From Streptomyces sp. Sge12 (GTDB lineage: Bacteria; Actinomycetota; Actinomycetes; Streptomycetales; Streptomycetaceae): DNA of 64,000 nucleotides. The position numbers were made by a program, and so were the translations under genes. The notes under the pieces were generated by a model. The model did not search any database. It was given only the letters and a program-made list of their open reading frames with translations, and was not told the DNA's origin. Positions 26,140 to 36,878 of the stretch are shown piece by piece. Position 1 is the first letter of the stretch. Each line of letters opens with the position of its first letter. The stretch is taken from positions 1,054,001-1,118,000 of the forward strand of contig NZ_CP020555.1 in NCBI RefSeq assembly GCF_002080455.1, in the 5' to 3' direction.

Positions 26140-28608
26140 TCACCCGCGCGCGAGCCGGGCCGCGAGGTAGGGCGCGGTGATGCTGCGGCGGGATTTCGCC
26201 ACCTTGGCCGGCGGGCCTGCCGCGACCACCCTCCCGCCCGCGTCGCCGCCGCCCGGCCCGAGGTCGATGACCCAGTCGGCGGTGGTGATCGTGTCCAGGT
26301 CGTGCTCCACGAGGACGACCGTGTTGCCGGCGTCGACGAGCTTGTGCAGCTGTCGGAGCAGCAGCGCGACGTCCGCGGGGTGCAGCCCCGCCGTCGGCTC
26401 GTCGAGCAGGTAGAGCGCGTGGCCGCGGCGGGCCCGCTGGAGTTCGGTGGCCAGTTTGATGCGTTGCGCCTCACCACCGCTGAGCTCCGTCGCGGGCTGC
26501 CCCAGCCGCAGGTACCCCAGTCCCACCTCGCGCAACGTCTCCAGACTGCGGGAGGCGGCCGGGACGGCGGACAGGAACGCAGCGGCGGCGTCGACGGAAA
26601 GCCCCAGCACGTCCGCGATGTTCTTGCCGCAGTAGGTGACCTCCAGCGTTTCGGCGTTGTACCGGGCTCCCTGGCAGGTCGGGCACGGTGCGTAGGTGCC
26701 GGGCAGGAAGAGCAGTTCCACCGCGACGAATCCCTCGCCCTGGCAGGTCTCGCACCGTCCTTCGGGCACGTTGAAGGAGAACCGCCCGGCCGAGTAGCCG
26801 CGCGCTTTTGCCTCGTCCGTCGACGCGTACAGCTTGCGCACCGCGTCGAACATCCCCGTGTACGTGGCCAGGTTGGAACGGGGAGTTCGGCCGATGGGCC
26901 GTTGGTCGACCCGGACCAGCCGGTCGAACGACTCGACCCCCGACGCGTCCTGGACGTCAACGACCAGCTGCGCCTCATCGGGCCCCTCGGGTGCGAGTCC
27001 GAGGTGGCCGCGGACGACCTCGGCGAGCACCTGCGTCACCAGGGTCGACTTTCCGGAACCGGACACGCCCGTCACCGCCGTCAGTACGCACAGCGGTACG
27101 TCGACGGACACGTCGTGCAGATTGTGGCGGGAGACGCCGCTCAGGTGCAGCCAGCCCTGCGGGGTGCGCGGGCGGTGGTCGAGCGGCTGGGCGCGCCCGA
27201 ACAGGTACTGGCTCGTGGCCGACTCCGCCATCTGCTCCAGACCGGCGACGGGGCCGCTGTACAGCACGCGCCCGCCGCCCTCGCCCGCGCCGGGGCCGAT
27301 GTCGACCACCCAGTCGGCCCGCCGTACGACGTCCATGTCGTGCTCCACGACGAACAGCGAGTTGCCCGCCGCCTTGAGGCGGTCCAGCACGTCCAGCAGC
27401 GGTTCCGCGTCAGCCGGGTGCAGGCCGGCGGAGGGTTCGTCGAGGACGTAGACGACGCCGAACAGCCCCGAGCGCAGCTGGGTGGCGATCCGCAGGCGCT
27501 GCGCCTCGCCGGGCGACAGGGTCGTCGAGCGGCGCCCGAGGCCGAGATATCCGAGGCCCAGGTCGAGCAGTACGTCGACCCGCGCGACCAGATCGCCGCA
27601 GATCCGGACCGCGACCTCGGTCGTCTCCCCGGATCGGGCGGTCGAGGTGGTGGCGTCGGCCTCGGACCGCTGCGCGACGGGCCGCAGCAGCCCCACGACC
27701 TCGGTGAGCGGCATCGCGTTGATCTCGGCGATGGAACGTCCGGCGAAGGTCACGGCGAGCGCCTCGGGCCGCAGTCCACTGCCGTGGCACTCGGGGCAGG
27801 GCACACTCCTGACGAACCGGAGCGCCCGTTCGCGCATCTTCTCGCTCTTGGAGTCGGTGAGGACGTGCATGACGTGCTTGCGGGCGCTCCAGAACTTTCC
27901 CTGGTAGCCGTAGTCGACGCGGTCCTCCTCCGGCTCGATGTACACGGAGGGCTGCTCGTCGGTGTACAGCAGCCAGTCCCGGTCTTTCTTCCTGAGCCTG
28001 CGCCACGGCCGGTCGATGTCGATCCCCAGGCCGCTCACGACGCTGCGCAGGTTGGCTCCCTGCCAGGCGCCCGGCCAGGCGGCGATCGCCCCCTCGCGGA
28101 TGCTCAGCGAGGGGTCCGGGACGAGCAGGTCCTCGGCGACGTCGTGCACGACGCCCAGTCCGTGGCATTCGGGGCAGGCGCCGGCCGTGGTGTTGGGTGA
28201 GAACGACTCGGCTTCCAGCCGGGCCGCCCCTTGGGGATAGGTGCCGGCGCGGGAGTACAGCATGCGCAGCAGATTGGACAGCGTGGTGAGGGTACCGACC
28301 GTCGAGCGCGAGCTGGGCGACCCGCGCCGCTGCTGCAGGGCCACGGCCGGGGGCAGTCCGGTGATCTCCTCCACGTGCGGTGCACCGACCTGCTGCAACA
28401 GCCTTCGGGCGTACGGTGCCACGGACTCGAAATAGCGCCGCTGGGCCTCCGCGTAGAGCGTGCCGAACGCGAGCGAGGACTTGCCCGAGCCGGAGACGCC
28501 GGTGAAGGCGACCATCGCGTCCCGCGGAACGTCGACGTCGATGTTCCGCAGGTTGTTCTCGCTGGCACCCCGGACATGCACGAAGGGGTCGATCGCGTCC
28601 TCGTTCAC
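26140..28608 (-). CDS. UvrA2-like ABC-type excinuclease paralogue
   Basis: 822 residues, about 130 shorter than canonical UvrA. It has two ABC ATPase halves, each with Walker A GVSGSGKSSLAFGTL or GVSGSGKSTLVTQVL and signature motifs LSPGEAQR and LSGGEAQR. Zinc-finger Cys sets are present (CPECHGLG, CPECHGSG, CETCQGEG then CPTCQG). The shortening lies in the region where UvrA carries its UvrB-binding/insertion domains. Class II UvrA proteins are linked to tolerance of DNA-binding drugs and damage rather than core excision repair. No uvrB or uvrC is adjacent. The start ATG 28608 is followed directly by the conserved VHVRGASENNLRNIDV. Confidence 0.92.
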   Translation of the reverse strand: MNEDAIDPFVHVRGASENNLRNIDVDVPRDAMVAFTGVSGSGKSSLAFGTLYAEAQRRYFESVAPYARRLLQQVGAPHVEEITGLPPAVALQQRRGSPSSRSTVGTLTTLSNLLRMLYSRAGTYPQGAARLEAESFSPNTTAGACPECHGLGVVHDVAEDLLVPDPSLSIREGAIAAWPGAWQGANLRSVVSGLGIDIDRPWRRLRKKDRDWLLYTDEQPSVYIEPEEDRVDYGYQGKFWSARKHVMHVLTDSKSEKMRERALRFVRSVPCPECHGSGLRPEALAVTFAGRSIAEINAMPLTEVVGLLRPVAQRSEADATTSTARSGETTEVAVRICGDLVARVDVLLDLGLGYLGLGRRSTTLSPGEAQRLRIATQLRSGLFGVVYVLDEPSAGLHPADAEPLLDVLDRLKAAGNSLFVVEHDMDVVRRADWVVDIGPGAGEGGGRVLYSGPVAGLEQMAESATSQYLFGRAQPLDHRPRTPQGWLHLSGVSRHNLHDVSVDVPLCVLTAVTGVSGSGKSTLVTQVLAEVVRGHLGLAPEGPDEAQLVVDVQDASGVESFDRLVRVDQRPIGRTPRSNLATYTGMFDAVRKLYASTDEAKARGYSAGRFSFNVPEGRCETCQGEGFVAVELLFLPGTYAPCPTCQGARYNAETLEVTYCGKNIADVLGLSVDAAAAFLSAVPAASRSLETLREVGLGYLRLGQPATELSGGEAQRIKLATELQRARRGHALYLLDEPTAGLHPADVALLLRQLHKLVDAGNTVVLVEHDLDTITTADWVIDLGPGGGDAGGRVVAAGPPAKVAKSRRSITAPYLAARLARG

Positions 28609-29153
28609 CGTTCCTGATTACCTGATCGCGCCGGGAACCGCGCGACAGGCGCCGTCACCGGGGCCCCGCTCATACGAGCGTCCGGGGTCATTGGCTCCAT
28701 TCCAATGGACCCAACAGCCGCATGCGGACCTGACCGGCCCCACCGGCATTACGTCGGGGATACCGGCGCCCTGGATGGACGGGCGGGCGGGCGGGCAGGC
28801 AATGCGTCTGGCACGACAGGGCCGGCGCCTACTGGCGCGCGCACCGCCTTCGCATGGCGCTCGGCATGCTGCACGCGGCGCATCGTCTCGTATGCGCGAT
28901 CCGAGGCCGACGACCACACTCGATAGACACCGACAGCGGCATGAATGTCGGAGCGGCCTACCCGAGTGACCAGTCGAACGCCGCAGGCAGCCGCTGCATC
29001 CAGGCCATGCGACGAAACCTCTGACGCCTACGCTCCGTACAACCCGTCGCACCGCGTCCGAGGCCCCCGCCCAGGACTCCTTCACGACCCCCGGAAACGA
29101 TGAAGCGAGCTGACGAACTGTCACCAAAGTCAGCTACTCCATAGAGGTGCAGG
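28609..29153. other. 545-base intergenic region without a recognisable gene
   Basis: Between the UvrA2 gene and pirin. Open frames exist on both strands but show no protein family, no good ribosome-binding site and weak codon bias. One minus-strand frame (28618-29127) begins MVTVRQLASSFPGVV, and an overlapping frame reads VWSSASDRAYETMRRVQHAE, which could be the relic of a helical protein. No repeat or operator was spotted. Confidence 0.5.
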
Positions 29154-30119
29154 TCAGCGCACCCGACCGCGTGCTTTCAGGGGTACCGGCGGGAGCTGCG
29201 GAGCGGGGATCGGAGGGCCGTCGTAGCCCTTTACTTCGCCGTAGCGGGTGCCTTCCATCCAGTCCTTGCGGAACTGGACGATCTCCTCGTTGCTCCGGCC
29301 GATCCAGTTCCAGAACATCACGATCTCCTCCTCGAACGGCTCGCCGCCCAGGAGCATCAGGCCCGCGTCCGACGTGGCGCGCAGGGGGAGTTCCGTGCGG
29401 CCGCAGCCCAGGTAGAGCATCGAGCCCGGGAGGACCGGGACGCCGTCCACGTGGGCCTCGCCCGACATCGACAGGACCGCGTACTCGAAGTCCGGGTCCA
29501 GCGGGAGGCGGGTCTCGGTGCCCGACGCGAGGGTGAGGTCCGCGCCCACGATCGGGGTGTACGCCGTGCCCGGCGAGGTGGCCGTGTCCAGGGTGCCCAG
29601 GATGACCGTCGCCGTCAGGCCCGGGGCCGTCACCCGCGGGAGGTCGGCGTGGTGCTGGAAGTGGGGCTCCACGTTCCGGTGGGCGTCCGGCAGGGCCACC
29701 CACAGCTGGGCGCCGTGCAGGAAGCGGGCGTGCGGGCGCGGGCTCTCCTCCGAGTGGCTGATGCCGCGGCCGGAGGTCATCAGGCCCAGCTCCCGGGGCC
29801 GGATCGTCTCGAGGCTGCCCACGCTGTCGCGGTGCAGCACCTCGCCCTCGTGGAGCCAGCTCACCGTCTGGAGGCCGGAGTGCGGGTGCGGTGCGACCTG
29901 CATGCCGGGCTCGTCGGCGATGTCGTCCGGGCCGTAGTGGTCCACGAAGCACCAGGCGCCCACCATGCGGCGGCCCAGGTTCGGCAGGAGTCGGCGGACC
30001 TCGGTGGACTCACCGAGCTTGACCGTGCGCGGGCTGAGGAGCTCGCGCACCGGTTCGGCCACGACGAAGCCGCGGCCGCCGCAGGCGGAGAGAGCGGGCT
30101 GGCGATCGAGATTGCTCAT
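29154..30119 (-). CDS. Pirin-family protein (bicupin)
   Basis: 321 residues. The N-terminal cupin carries the pirin signature (NLGRRMVGAWCFVDHYGP; APHPHSGLQTVSWLHEGEV) with the His-x-His, His/Glu metal-binding set. GLMTSGRGISHSEES follows, and a C-terminal cupin (LGGEPFEEEIVMFWNWIGRS) ends the fold. Pirins are iron-binding, with quercetinase or redox-dependent regulatory roles depending on the member; which applies here is unknown. The ATG is preceded by only a weak purine stretch. It is divergent from the TPR gene with about 105 bases between them. Confidence 0.92.
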   Translation of the reverse strand: MSNLDRQPALSACGGRGFVVAEPVRELLSPRTVKLGESTEVRRLLPNLGRRMVGAWCFVDHYGPDDIADEPGMQVAPHPHSGLQTVSWLHEGEVLHRDSVGSLETIRPRELGLMTSGRGISHSEESPRPHARFLHGAQLWVALPDAHRNVEPHFQHHADLPRVTAPGLTATVILGTLDTATSPGTAYTPIVGADLTLASGTETRLPLDPDFEYAVLSMSGEAHVDGVPVLPGSMLYLGCGRTELPLRATSDAGLMLLGGEPFEEEIVMFWNWIGRSNEEIVQFRKDWMEGTRYGEVKGYDGPPIPAPQLPPVPLKARGRVR

Positions 30120-30224
30120 GTGGACAACCTAGCCCCGTGCGGGCGGCGCCGGAGAGCGGAATGTTCCACGGCCAGGGCGTGTTGGAGGCAGCGGACGGAC
30201 CACCTGAACGGCGGAAGGGAAGCG

Positions 30225-30575
30225 ATGAACGCGCCGACGGCGTACTTCGAGCACGGGACGGCGGCCGAGCGCTGGGCGCGCGCCCAGCTCTTCTTCGACG
30301 CGAAGGAGTACACGACGGCCGCCCGCATTCTGGGCGGGCTGGCGGCCGAGGCCCCCGAGCAGCTGGCCCCCCGGCTGCTGCTGGCCCGCGCCTACTACCA
30401 CTCCGCCCAGCTCTCCCGCGCCGAGCACGAGCTGCGCGCCATCCTGGAGCGCTGGCCGGTGGAGGACTACGCACAGCTGATGCTCGGTCGCACCCTGGAG
30501 CGCCTGGGCCGGGCCGCCGAGGCCCGCCCCCACCTGCGGATGGCGGCCGCCATGGCGGGCGAGTTCCCGGAGTAG
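30225..30575 (+). CDS. Small TPR-repeat protein
   Basis: 116 residues made of about three tetratricopeptide helix pairs (AQLFFDAKEYTTAARILGGL; PRLLLARAYYHSAQLSRAEH; AQLMLGRTLERLGRAAEARP). TPRs are protein-protein scaffolds; no enzymatic domain is attached and no signal peptide is present. ATG 30225 follows GGAAGGGAAGCG, a good ribosome-binding site. It lies 61 bases ahead of the RlmG-like gene on the same strand, and similar small TPR genes commonly sit next to pirin in Streptomyces, so a shared conserved neighbourhood is likely. Confidence 0.8.
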   Translation: MNAPTAYFEHGTAAERWARAQLFFDAKEYTTAARILGGLAAEAPEQLAPRLLLARAYYHSAQLSRAEHELRAILERWPVEDYAQLMLGRTLERLGRAAEARPHLRMAAAMAGEFPE

Positions 30576-30636
30576 TGCGCCGCCCGGCCCCGCGCATGCG
30601 GGGTCGGGCCTCCGGCTCCGATAGCCTGGGTCGCAT

Positions 30637-31842
30637 ATGAACCGCCTGACCACACCCTTCGGCTCCTACGAGCTCACCCGCTTCCCCGAGGACCCGCGCG
30701 ACCGGCTCCGTGCCTGGGACGCCGCGGACGAGTACCTGCTGCGCCACCTCGACTCCGGTACCGGAGAGCGGGGACCGGTGGACCTGGCCGCCTCCGCCGG
30801 CCGGATCACGGTGCTCGGGGACCGCTGGGGGACGCTCACGACGGCGCTCGCCGCGTACCGCCCGACGCAGATCACCGACTCCGCGCTGACCCGCTCCGCC
30901 ACCGCCGCGAACCTGGACCGGGCGGGCATCGGGACCTCGAAGTCGACGGTGACCCTGCTGACGACGCAGGACCCGCCACCGGAGCGGATCGACGTCCTGC
31001 TGGTGCGCGTGCCCAAGAGCCTCGCGCTGCTGGAGGACCAGCTGTACCGCCTGGCCCCGCACGTGCACGCGGGTACGGTCGTGGTCGGCACCGGCATGGT
31101 CAAGGAGATCCACACCTCCACGCTGCGCCTCTTCGAGAAGATCCTCGGCCCGACGAAGACCTCGCTCGCCGAGAAGAAGGCCCGGCTGATCTTCTGCACG
31201 CCGGGCACGCCCGGGGCGACCCGCCCCACCTCCGCCGGGCCGTGGCCGCTGACGTACACGGTGGACGAGGACGCGGGCTCCGGCTCCGGCCTGTCCGTCG
31301 TCAACCATGCCGGGATCTTCTGCGCCGACCGGCTCGACGTCGGCACCCGCTTCTTCCTGCAGAACCTGCCGACCAACACCGACGGTGCCCGGGTCGTGGA
31401 CCTGGGCTGCGGGAACGGCGTCGTCGGCACGGCCGTCCAGGTCCACGACCCGGACGCCGAGGTCGTGTTCACCGACGAGTCCTACCAGGCGGTCGCCTCG
31501 GCACGGGAGACCTACCGGGCGAACGTCCGCGAGGGGCGGCGCACCGCCGAGTTCCACGTCGGCGACGGGGTCGCGATGCTCTCCCCCGGCTCCGTGGACC
31601 TGGTGCTGAGCAACCCGCCCTTCCACTCCCACCAGGCCACGACGGACGCGACGGCGCTGCGGATGTTCGCGCAGTCGCGCAAGGTGCTGCGCCCGGGCGG
31701 CGAGCTGTGGATCGTCGCCAACCGGCACATGGGCTACCACACCCATCTGCGCCGGCTCTTCGGCAACAGCGAAGTCGTCGCGAGCGAGCCGAAGTTCGTG
31801 GTCCTGCGGGCGGTCAAGCAGGATCGTCCCCGCCCCATGTGA
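30637..31842 (+). CDS. RlmG/RsmC-type rRNA guanine-N2 methyltransferase
   Basis: 401 residues. The N-terminal half is a degenerate methyltransferase fold (ITVLGDRWGTLTTALAA), and the C-terminal half is catalytic, with motif I VVDLGCGNGVVGTAV and the N2-guanine signature LSNPPFHSH. This duplicated arrangement is typical of RlmG (23S rRNA G1835, E. coli numbering) and RsmC; overall similarity in the N-half favours the RlmG side. The substrate is inferred from family. A GCATATG context surrounds the start, with no strong ribosome-binding site. It ends 28 bases before the MerR regulator on the same strand. Confidence 0.87.
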   Translation: MNRLTTPFGSYELTRFPEDPRDRLRAWDAADEYLLRHLDSGTGERGPVDLAASAGRITVLGDRWGTLTTALAAYRPTQITDSALTRSATAANLDRAGIGTSKSTVTLLTTQDPPPERIDVLLVRVPKSLALLEDQLYRLAPHVHAGTVVVGTGMVKEIHTSTLRLFEKILGPTKTSLAEKKARLIFCTPGTPGATRPTSAGPWPLTYTVDEDAGSGSGLSVVNHAGIFCADRLDVGTRFFLQNLPTNTDGARVVDLGCGNGVVGTAVQVHDPDAEVVFTDESYQAVASARETYRANVREGRRTAEFHVGDGVAMLSPGSVDLVLSNPPFHSHQATTDATALRMFAQSRKVLRPGGELWIVANRHMGYHTHLRRLFGNSEVVASEPKFVVLRAVKQDRPRPM

Positions 31843-31870
31843 CCTGCCGGTACGTCCTACACTCTGGCGC

Positions 31871-32677
31871 GTGAGCAGCCAGGTGGAGAACCAGAGCGGT
31901 GGCGGGAGCGGCGGCACGGGCGAGGGCGCAGGCCGTGGCGCACGCTACCGCCGGGAAGACGTGGCCCGGGCGGCCGGCGTCAAGGTGCGCAACCTGCGCT
32001 ACTACCAGGAGCGCGGGCTGCTGCCGCCGCCGCGGCGGGAGGGCCGGATCGCCTGGTACTCCGACGACCACCTGACCCGGCTGCGCCTGATCAGCGACCT
32101 GCTGGGCCGCGGCTACACGGTCAACGGCATCGCCGAGCTGCTGCACGCGTGGGAGGAAGGCGGCGGCCTGCCCCAACTGCTGGGCCTGGAACGGGAGATG
32201 ACCCGGGACTGGGTCCAGGAGGAACCGGTGACGCTGTCCCGGGCCGAACTGCGGGAGCTGTTCGGCCCAACGGCGACGGCCGACGACACCCGGCGGGCGG
32301 CCGAGCTCGGCTACGTGACGATCGACGGCGACCTGGTCACCTACCCCAACCGGCGGCTGCTGGAGGCGACCCTGACGCTGGTGCGGCAGGGGGTGCCGCT
32401 CGTGGAAATCCTGGATGCCGGGGAGTTCGTGCAGGCGCAGGCCGCGGCGGTGGCGGACCGGTTCGTGGGGCTGTTCCGGCGCTATGTGATCGATGCGGCG
32501 GGTCCGGACGGCCTGGAGGGCCTGGAACGGCTTTCGGCCACGCAGCTTCAGCACATCACGGCCGCGGTGGCGGCGCTGCGGCCGGTGGCCGGCGAGGTGG
32601 TGACCTCGGAGTTCGCGCGGGCGATGGCCCGGCGGGTGGATACGGAGGTCGCCGAACTGCTGCGTACGGAGCAGTAG
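31871..32677 (+). CDS. MerR-family transcriptional regulator
   Basis: 268 residues, GTG start. A Gly/Ser-rich leader is followed by the MerR winged helix (YRREDVARAAGVKVRNLRYY, then QERGLLPPPRREGRIAWYSDD), a helical linker, and a C-terminal domain of about 130 residues without the Cys ligands of metal-sensing MerR proteins. An organic ligand or protein partner is therefore more likely than a metal. Its target may be the downstream DUF6230 operon, 107 bases away on the same strand (inference). Confidence 0.85.
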   Translation: MSSQVENQSGGGSGGTGEGAGRGARYRREDVARAAGVKVRNLRYYQERGLLPPPRREGRIAWYSDDHLTRLRLISDLLGRGYTVNGIAELLHAWEEGGGLPQLLGLEREMTRDWVQEEPVTLSRAELRELFGPTATADDTRRAAELGYVTIDGDLVTYPNRRLLEATLTLVRQGVPLVEILDAGEFVQAQAAAVADRFVGLFRRYVIDAAGPDGLEGLERLSATQLQHITAAVAALRPVAGEVVTSEFARAMARRVDTEVAELLRTEQ

Positions 32678-32784
32678 GAGTCGGCTCAAAGGGTGCGCTC
32701 GCACAACCTTGCCAACCCCCATTGGCACTCTTACATTCAACTCGTCGGTAACAACGGTGCACAGCCGATATAAGGGACGCAGCC

Positions 32785-34492
<1,708 letters not shown>

Positions 34493-34513
34493 CCCGGCCG
34501 ACCGGCACCCCCT

Positions 34514-34553
34514 GGCCCGTCCGTTCCCGGAGCAGTCCGGGACCGGGCGGGCC
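34514..34553 (+). terminator. Hairpin terminator after the DUF6230 operon
   Basis: An 18-base arm (34514-34531) pairs with 34536-34553 around a four-base loop with two mismatches. It is G/C rich and lies 21 bases after the stop of the secreted-protein gene. There is no U-run, as usual in streptomycete terminators. Confidence 0.65.
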
Positions 34554-34737
34554 GCTCAGGATCTGTCTGCCTCCAGCACGTCGCCCGGGAGCACGACAGA
34601 GCCCCGGTGGGTGGGTACATCGGGCCCGCCCCGCCGACTCGACGACCATCCGAGCTTCGAGTCCCCGCGAACCCCCGAACTCCCCTCGTTGGCCGTCGGG
34701 CGTCTCTGCCCGTCACCAGGCGCACTGTCCTGTGGGT

Positions 34738-35595
34738 TCAGGGGCGGCGGGCGATCCACGTGGTGCGGGTGGTGCGCACGCTCAGGTCATGACGCCGCGC
34801 GACGCTGTGCGGGTGCTCTTCGTCCAGCAGGACGTCCAGGGCGGCCAGGTCATCCGCGTCGAGGACTTCCGTGGCGTGGGAGCGCAGTTTGGCCAGCGAA
34901 CCCTGGGCGTAGGCGCTCAGGGACGGGCCTGCCTGCGTGGCGTCGAGGCGGATGTCGAAGGGGCGCCGCTCCTGGAGGGTGAACCCGGCATCCCGGAGGT
35001 GGCCGGTCCATTCGTGGGGCGGCCGGGTGTTCGTGGCGGCGTGCAGGCGGGTCTCCAGACCGGGGCGGCCGACGCCGGTGTCCTCGGGCAGGTACAGGGG
35101 GAAGAAGTCCATCTCGGTGACGGCGATGAGCCCGCCCGGGTGCAGCTGATCGAAAGCCCGGGCGAAGGTGCGGGCGGGGTCGGCCACGTGGTGCATGAAG
35201 GCGGCGGCCCAGATCAGGTCGTACGGCCCGCCCTCACCGATCTCGGCCCAGGACTCGTCGATGTTCGCCTCGACCGTGCTGATCCGGTCGGCGACCCCGT
35301 GCGCAGCGGCCTGCTCGCTCACGCGGTGCAGCATCTGCCCAGAGATGTCCACCGCCGTCACGTGCGCCGCCGGGAACCGGCGGGCCAGTGCGAAGCTGCC
35401 GGTGCCGGGACCGCTGCCCAGATCCAGGATCCGGGCCGGAACGGGGTCGGCGAGTTCGGCGAGCCGGCCGGTCAGTTCCGAGAAGTAGGAAGCCAGGACC
35501 TCGCCGTCCAGCACCAGCAGCTTCGCCAACGCGACGGCGGAATCCGCCGCCTGCTCGTGCCCGATGTGGCCGTGAGCGTCTTGGTGTGTGTTCAT
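34738..35595 (-). CDS. Class I SAM-dependent methyltransferase
   Basis: 285 residues. Motif I is ILDLGSGPGTGSFALARRFP, followed by VTAVDISGQML (strand 2 acid), ISTVEANIDE and the LHPGGLIAVTEMDFFP post-motif III. The layout resembles small-molecule methyltransferases of the UbiE/trans-aconitate type. It is divergent from an XRE-cupin regulator, with only 36 bases between the start codons, so that regulator is the likely controller. ATG 35595 was chosen over an upstream in-frame ATG (35652) that would overlap the divergent gene. The substrate is unknown. Confidence 0.85.
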   Translation of the reverse strand: MNTHQDAHGHIGHEQAADSAVALAKLLVLDGEVLASYFSELTGRLAELADPVPARILDLGSGPGTGSFALARRFPAAHVTAVDISGQMLHRVSEQAAAHGVADRISTVEANIDESWAEIGEGGPYDLIWAAAFMHHVADPARTFARAFDQLHPGGLIAVTEMDFFPLYLPEDTGVGRPGLETRLHAATNTRPPHEWTGHLRDAGFTLQERRPFDIRLDATQAGPSLSAYAQGSLAKLRSHATEVLDADDLAALDVLLDEEHPHSVARRHDLSVRTTRTTWIARRP

Positions 35596-35631
35596 GCCTC
35601 GACGGTAGAACGGCCCTTGCCACCATCGCAT

Positions 35632-36216
35632 ATGGTCTTGCCGGTGGAGCAAGAAACGACGTTGGACGCCGCCGTCAGGATGCGGATCAGGTCCCTGCGC
35701 AAGGCGCGGGGCTGGTCACTGGACAACCTTGCGGAGCGGGCGGGCATCAGCCCCTCCCAGCTCAGCCGCATCGAGACCGGTCACCGGCGCCTCAGTCTCG
35801 ATCAGCTCACCGCGATCGCCGAGGCGCTGGGCAGGTCCCTCGACGAGCTCGTCGAATCCCCCGACGACTCCGATGTCGTCATCCGGCCCGAGCGCGACGA
35901 GCGCCGCGGCCTGACGACCTGGCTGCTCAGCAAGGACGACGGGCCCCACGGCCTGACCGTGGGCAAGATGCGCATCACCGACCAGGCCGGCGACATCGGC
36001 CCCGACGACCTGGGCGTCCACCCCGGTCGCGACTGGTTCACCGTGTTGTCCGGAACGGTGGTCCTCTACCTCGGCGAACGCGTCATCCGCGTCGAGGCCG
36101 GACACGCCGCCTCGTTCTCCACCATGACCCCCCACGCCCTGCGCAGTGACCGCGGCCCCGCTGAGATCCTGATCATCCTCGACCACAACGGGCAGCGCAG
36201 CCACCTCGGTACCTGA
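35632..36216 (+). CDS. XRE-family regulator with C-terminal cupin domain
   Basis: 194 residues. The helix-turn-helix (RIRSLRKARGWSLDNLAERA then GISPSQLSRIETGHRRLS) lies in the first 75 residues. A cupin follows (HPGRDWFTVLSGTVVLYLGE; VEAGHAASFSTMTPHAL). XRE-cupin regulators usually bind a small metabolite and repress an adjacent gene; here that is the divergent methyltransferase 36 bases away. The start may be ATG 35632, or GTG 35644 with a short or leaderless transcript, because the intergenic space is barely large enough for both promoters. Confidence 0.87.
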   Translation: MVLPVEQETTLDAAVRMRIRSLRKARGWSLDNLAERAGISPSQLSRIETGHRRLSLDQLTAIAEALGRSLDELVESPDDSDVVIRPERDERRGLTTWLLSKDDGPHGLTVGKMRITDQAGDIGPDDLGVHPGRDWFTVLSGTVVLYLGERVIRVEAGHAASFSTMTPHALRSDRGPAEILIILDHNGQRSHLGT

Positions 36217-36297
36217 ACCGCCGACCGGCATCGACAACACCCCCGGCCAGTACCTCGCGCACACCCTCCCAGGGCGCCGGGCCCACGGCCGCGGTGG

Positions 36298-36765
36298 TCA
36301 GACCAGGGGGTGCGCCGTCACCCCGTGGGCCAGCTCCTGGAGGGCCCCCGTGGTCAGGATCCGTACCTCGGCCCGGTCGCTGATCTCCGCCTGGATGATG
36401 CCGGAGGCATCCTCGTAGACGGGGTGGCCGCCCGCTCCCGTGCGGCCGGTGATGCTCACCACCACACGGTCCTGGGCACCGTCGAACCCGTCGGGGAAGG
36501 CCAGCTCGTATCTCTGGCGAGGTCGATCTCCTGGTTCGGCGGGGCGCGCGCCGGTCCGGTGCGCATTGTCGGGTCCGCCCGCGCGGTGTTCCCGGGTGTT
36601 GGCGTCACGGACGCGCTCAGGATCCGCCGGCAGTGCCGCCGTCCCCGTCGCCGTTCTGGACGGGGATCCTGGTAGCCGGCCGTGGTCATCGGCCATACCG
36701 CCCTGGTGCTGGAGCGGCGAATACCGCGGGGAATCCTGGTCCGTGCGTCGAGCCTTTTCTCCCAT
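36298..36765 (-). CDS. DUF6296-family protein
   Basis: 155 residues. A disordered Gly/Arg/Pro-rich first half is followed by a compact C-terminal domain (RYELAFPDGFDGAQDRVVVS; HPVYEDASGIIQAEISDRAE; VRILTTGALQEL) typical of DUF6296, an actinomycete family of unknown function. The ATG at 36765 has AGGAAG four bases upstream. The 110-residue longer upstream frame looks non-coding. It precedes nothing on its strand within 80 bases and follows a STAS gene leftward, so it may belong to the stress block. Confidence 0.72.
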   Translation of the reverse strand: MGEKARRTDQDSPRYSPLQHQGGMADDHGRLPGSPSRTATGTAALPADPERVRDANTREHRAGGPDNAHRTGARPAEPGDRPRQRYELAFPDGFDGAQDRVVVSITGRTGAGGHPVYEDASGIIQAEISDRAEVRILTTGALQELAHGVTAHPLV

Positions 36766-36878
36766 GGTGCTTCCTGCCTGTGCGGTTGCCCCTTGTCGAG
36801 CCCGGTGTCGAGCCTGCGGGAAGGGGGATGACTGAGGTCGCATCTCGCGCCACGTCCGCCGCGATCTCGTAGACGGCA

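Noticed and set aside
26302..28200. A 632-codon plus-strand frame opposite the UvrA2 gene
   Set aside because: Antisense to an unambiguous UvrA-type gene with Walker and zinc motifs; no domain of its own.
28618..29127. A 169-codon minus-strand frame between UvrA2 and pirin
   Set aside because: Cys/Arg/Gly-rich, no recognised family, weak ribosome-binding site; kept as an unassigned spacer.
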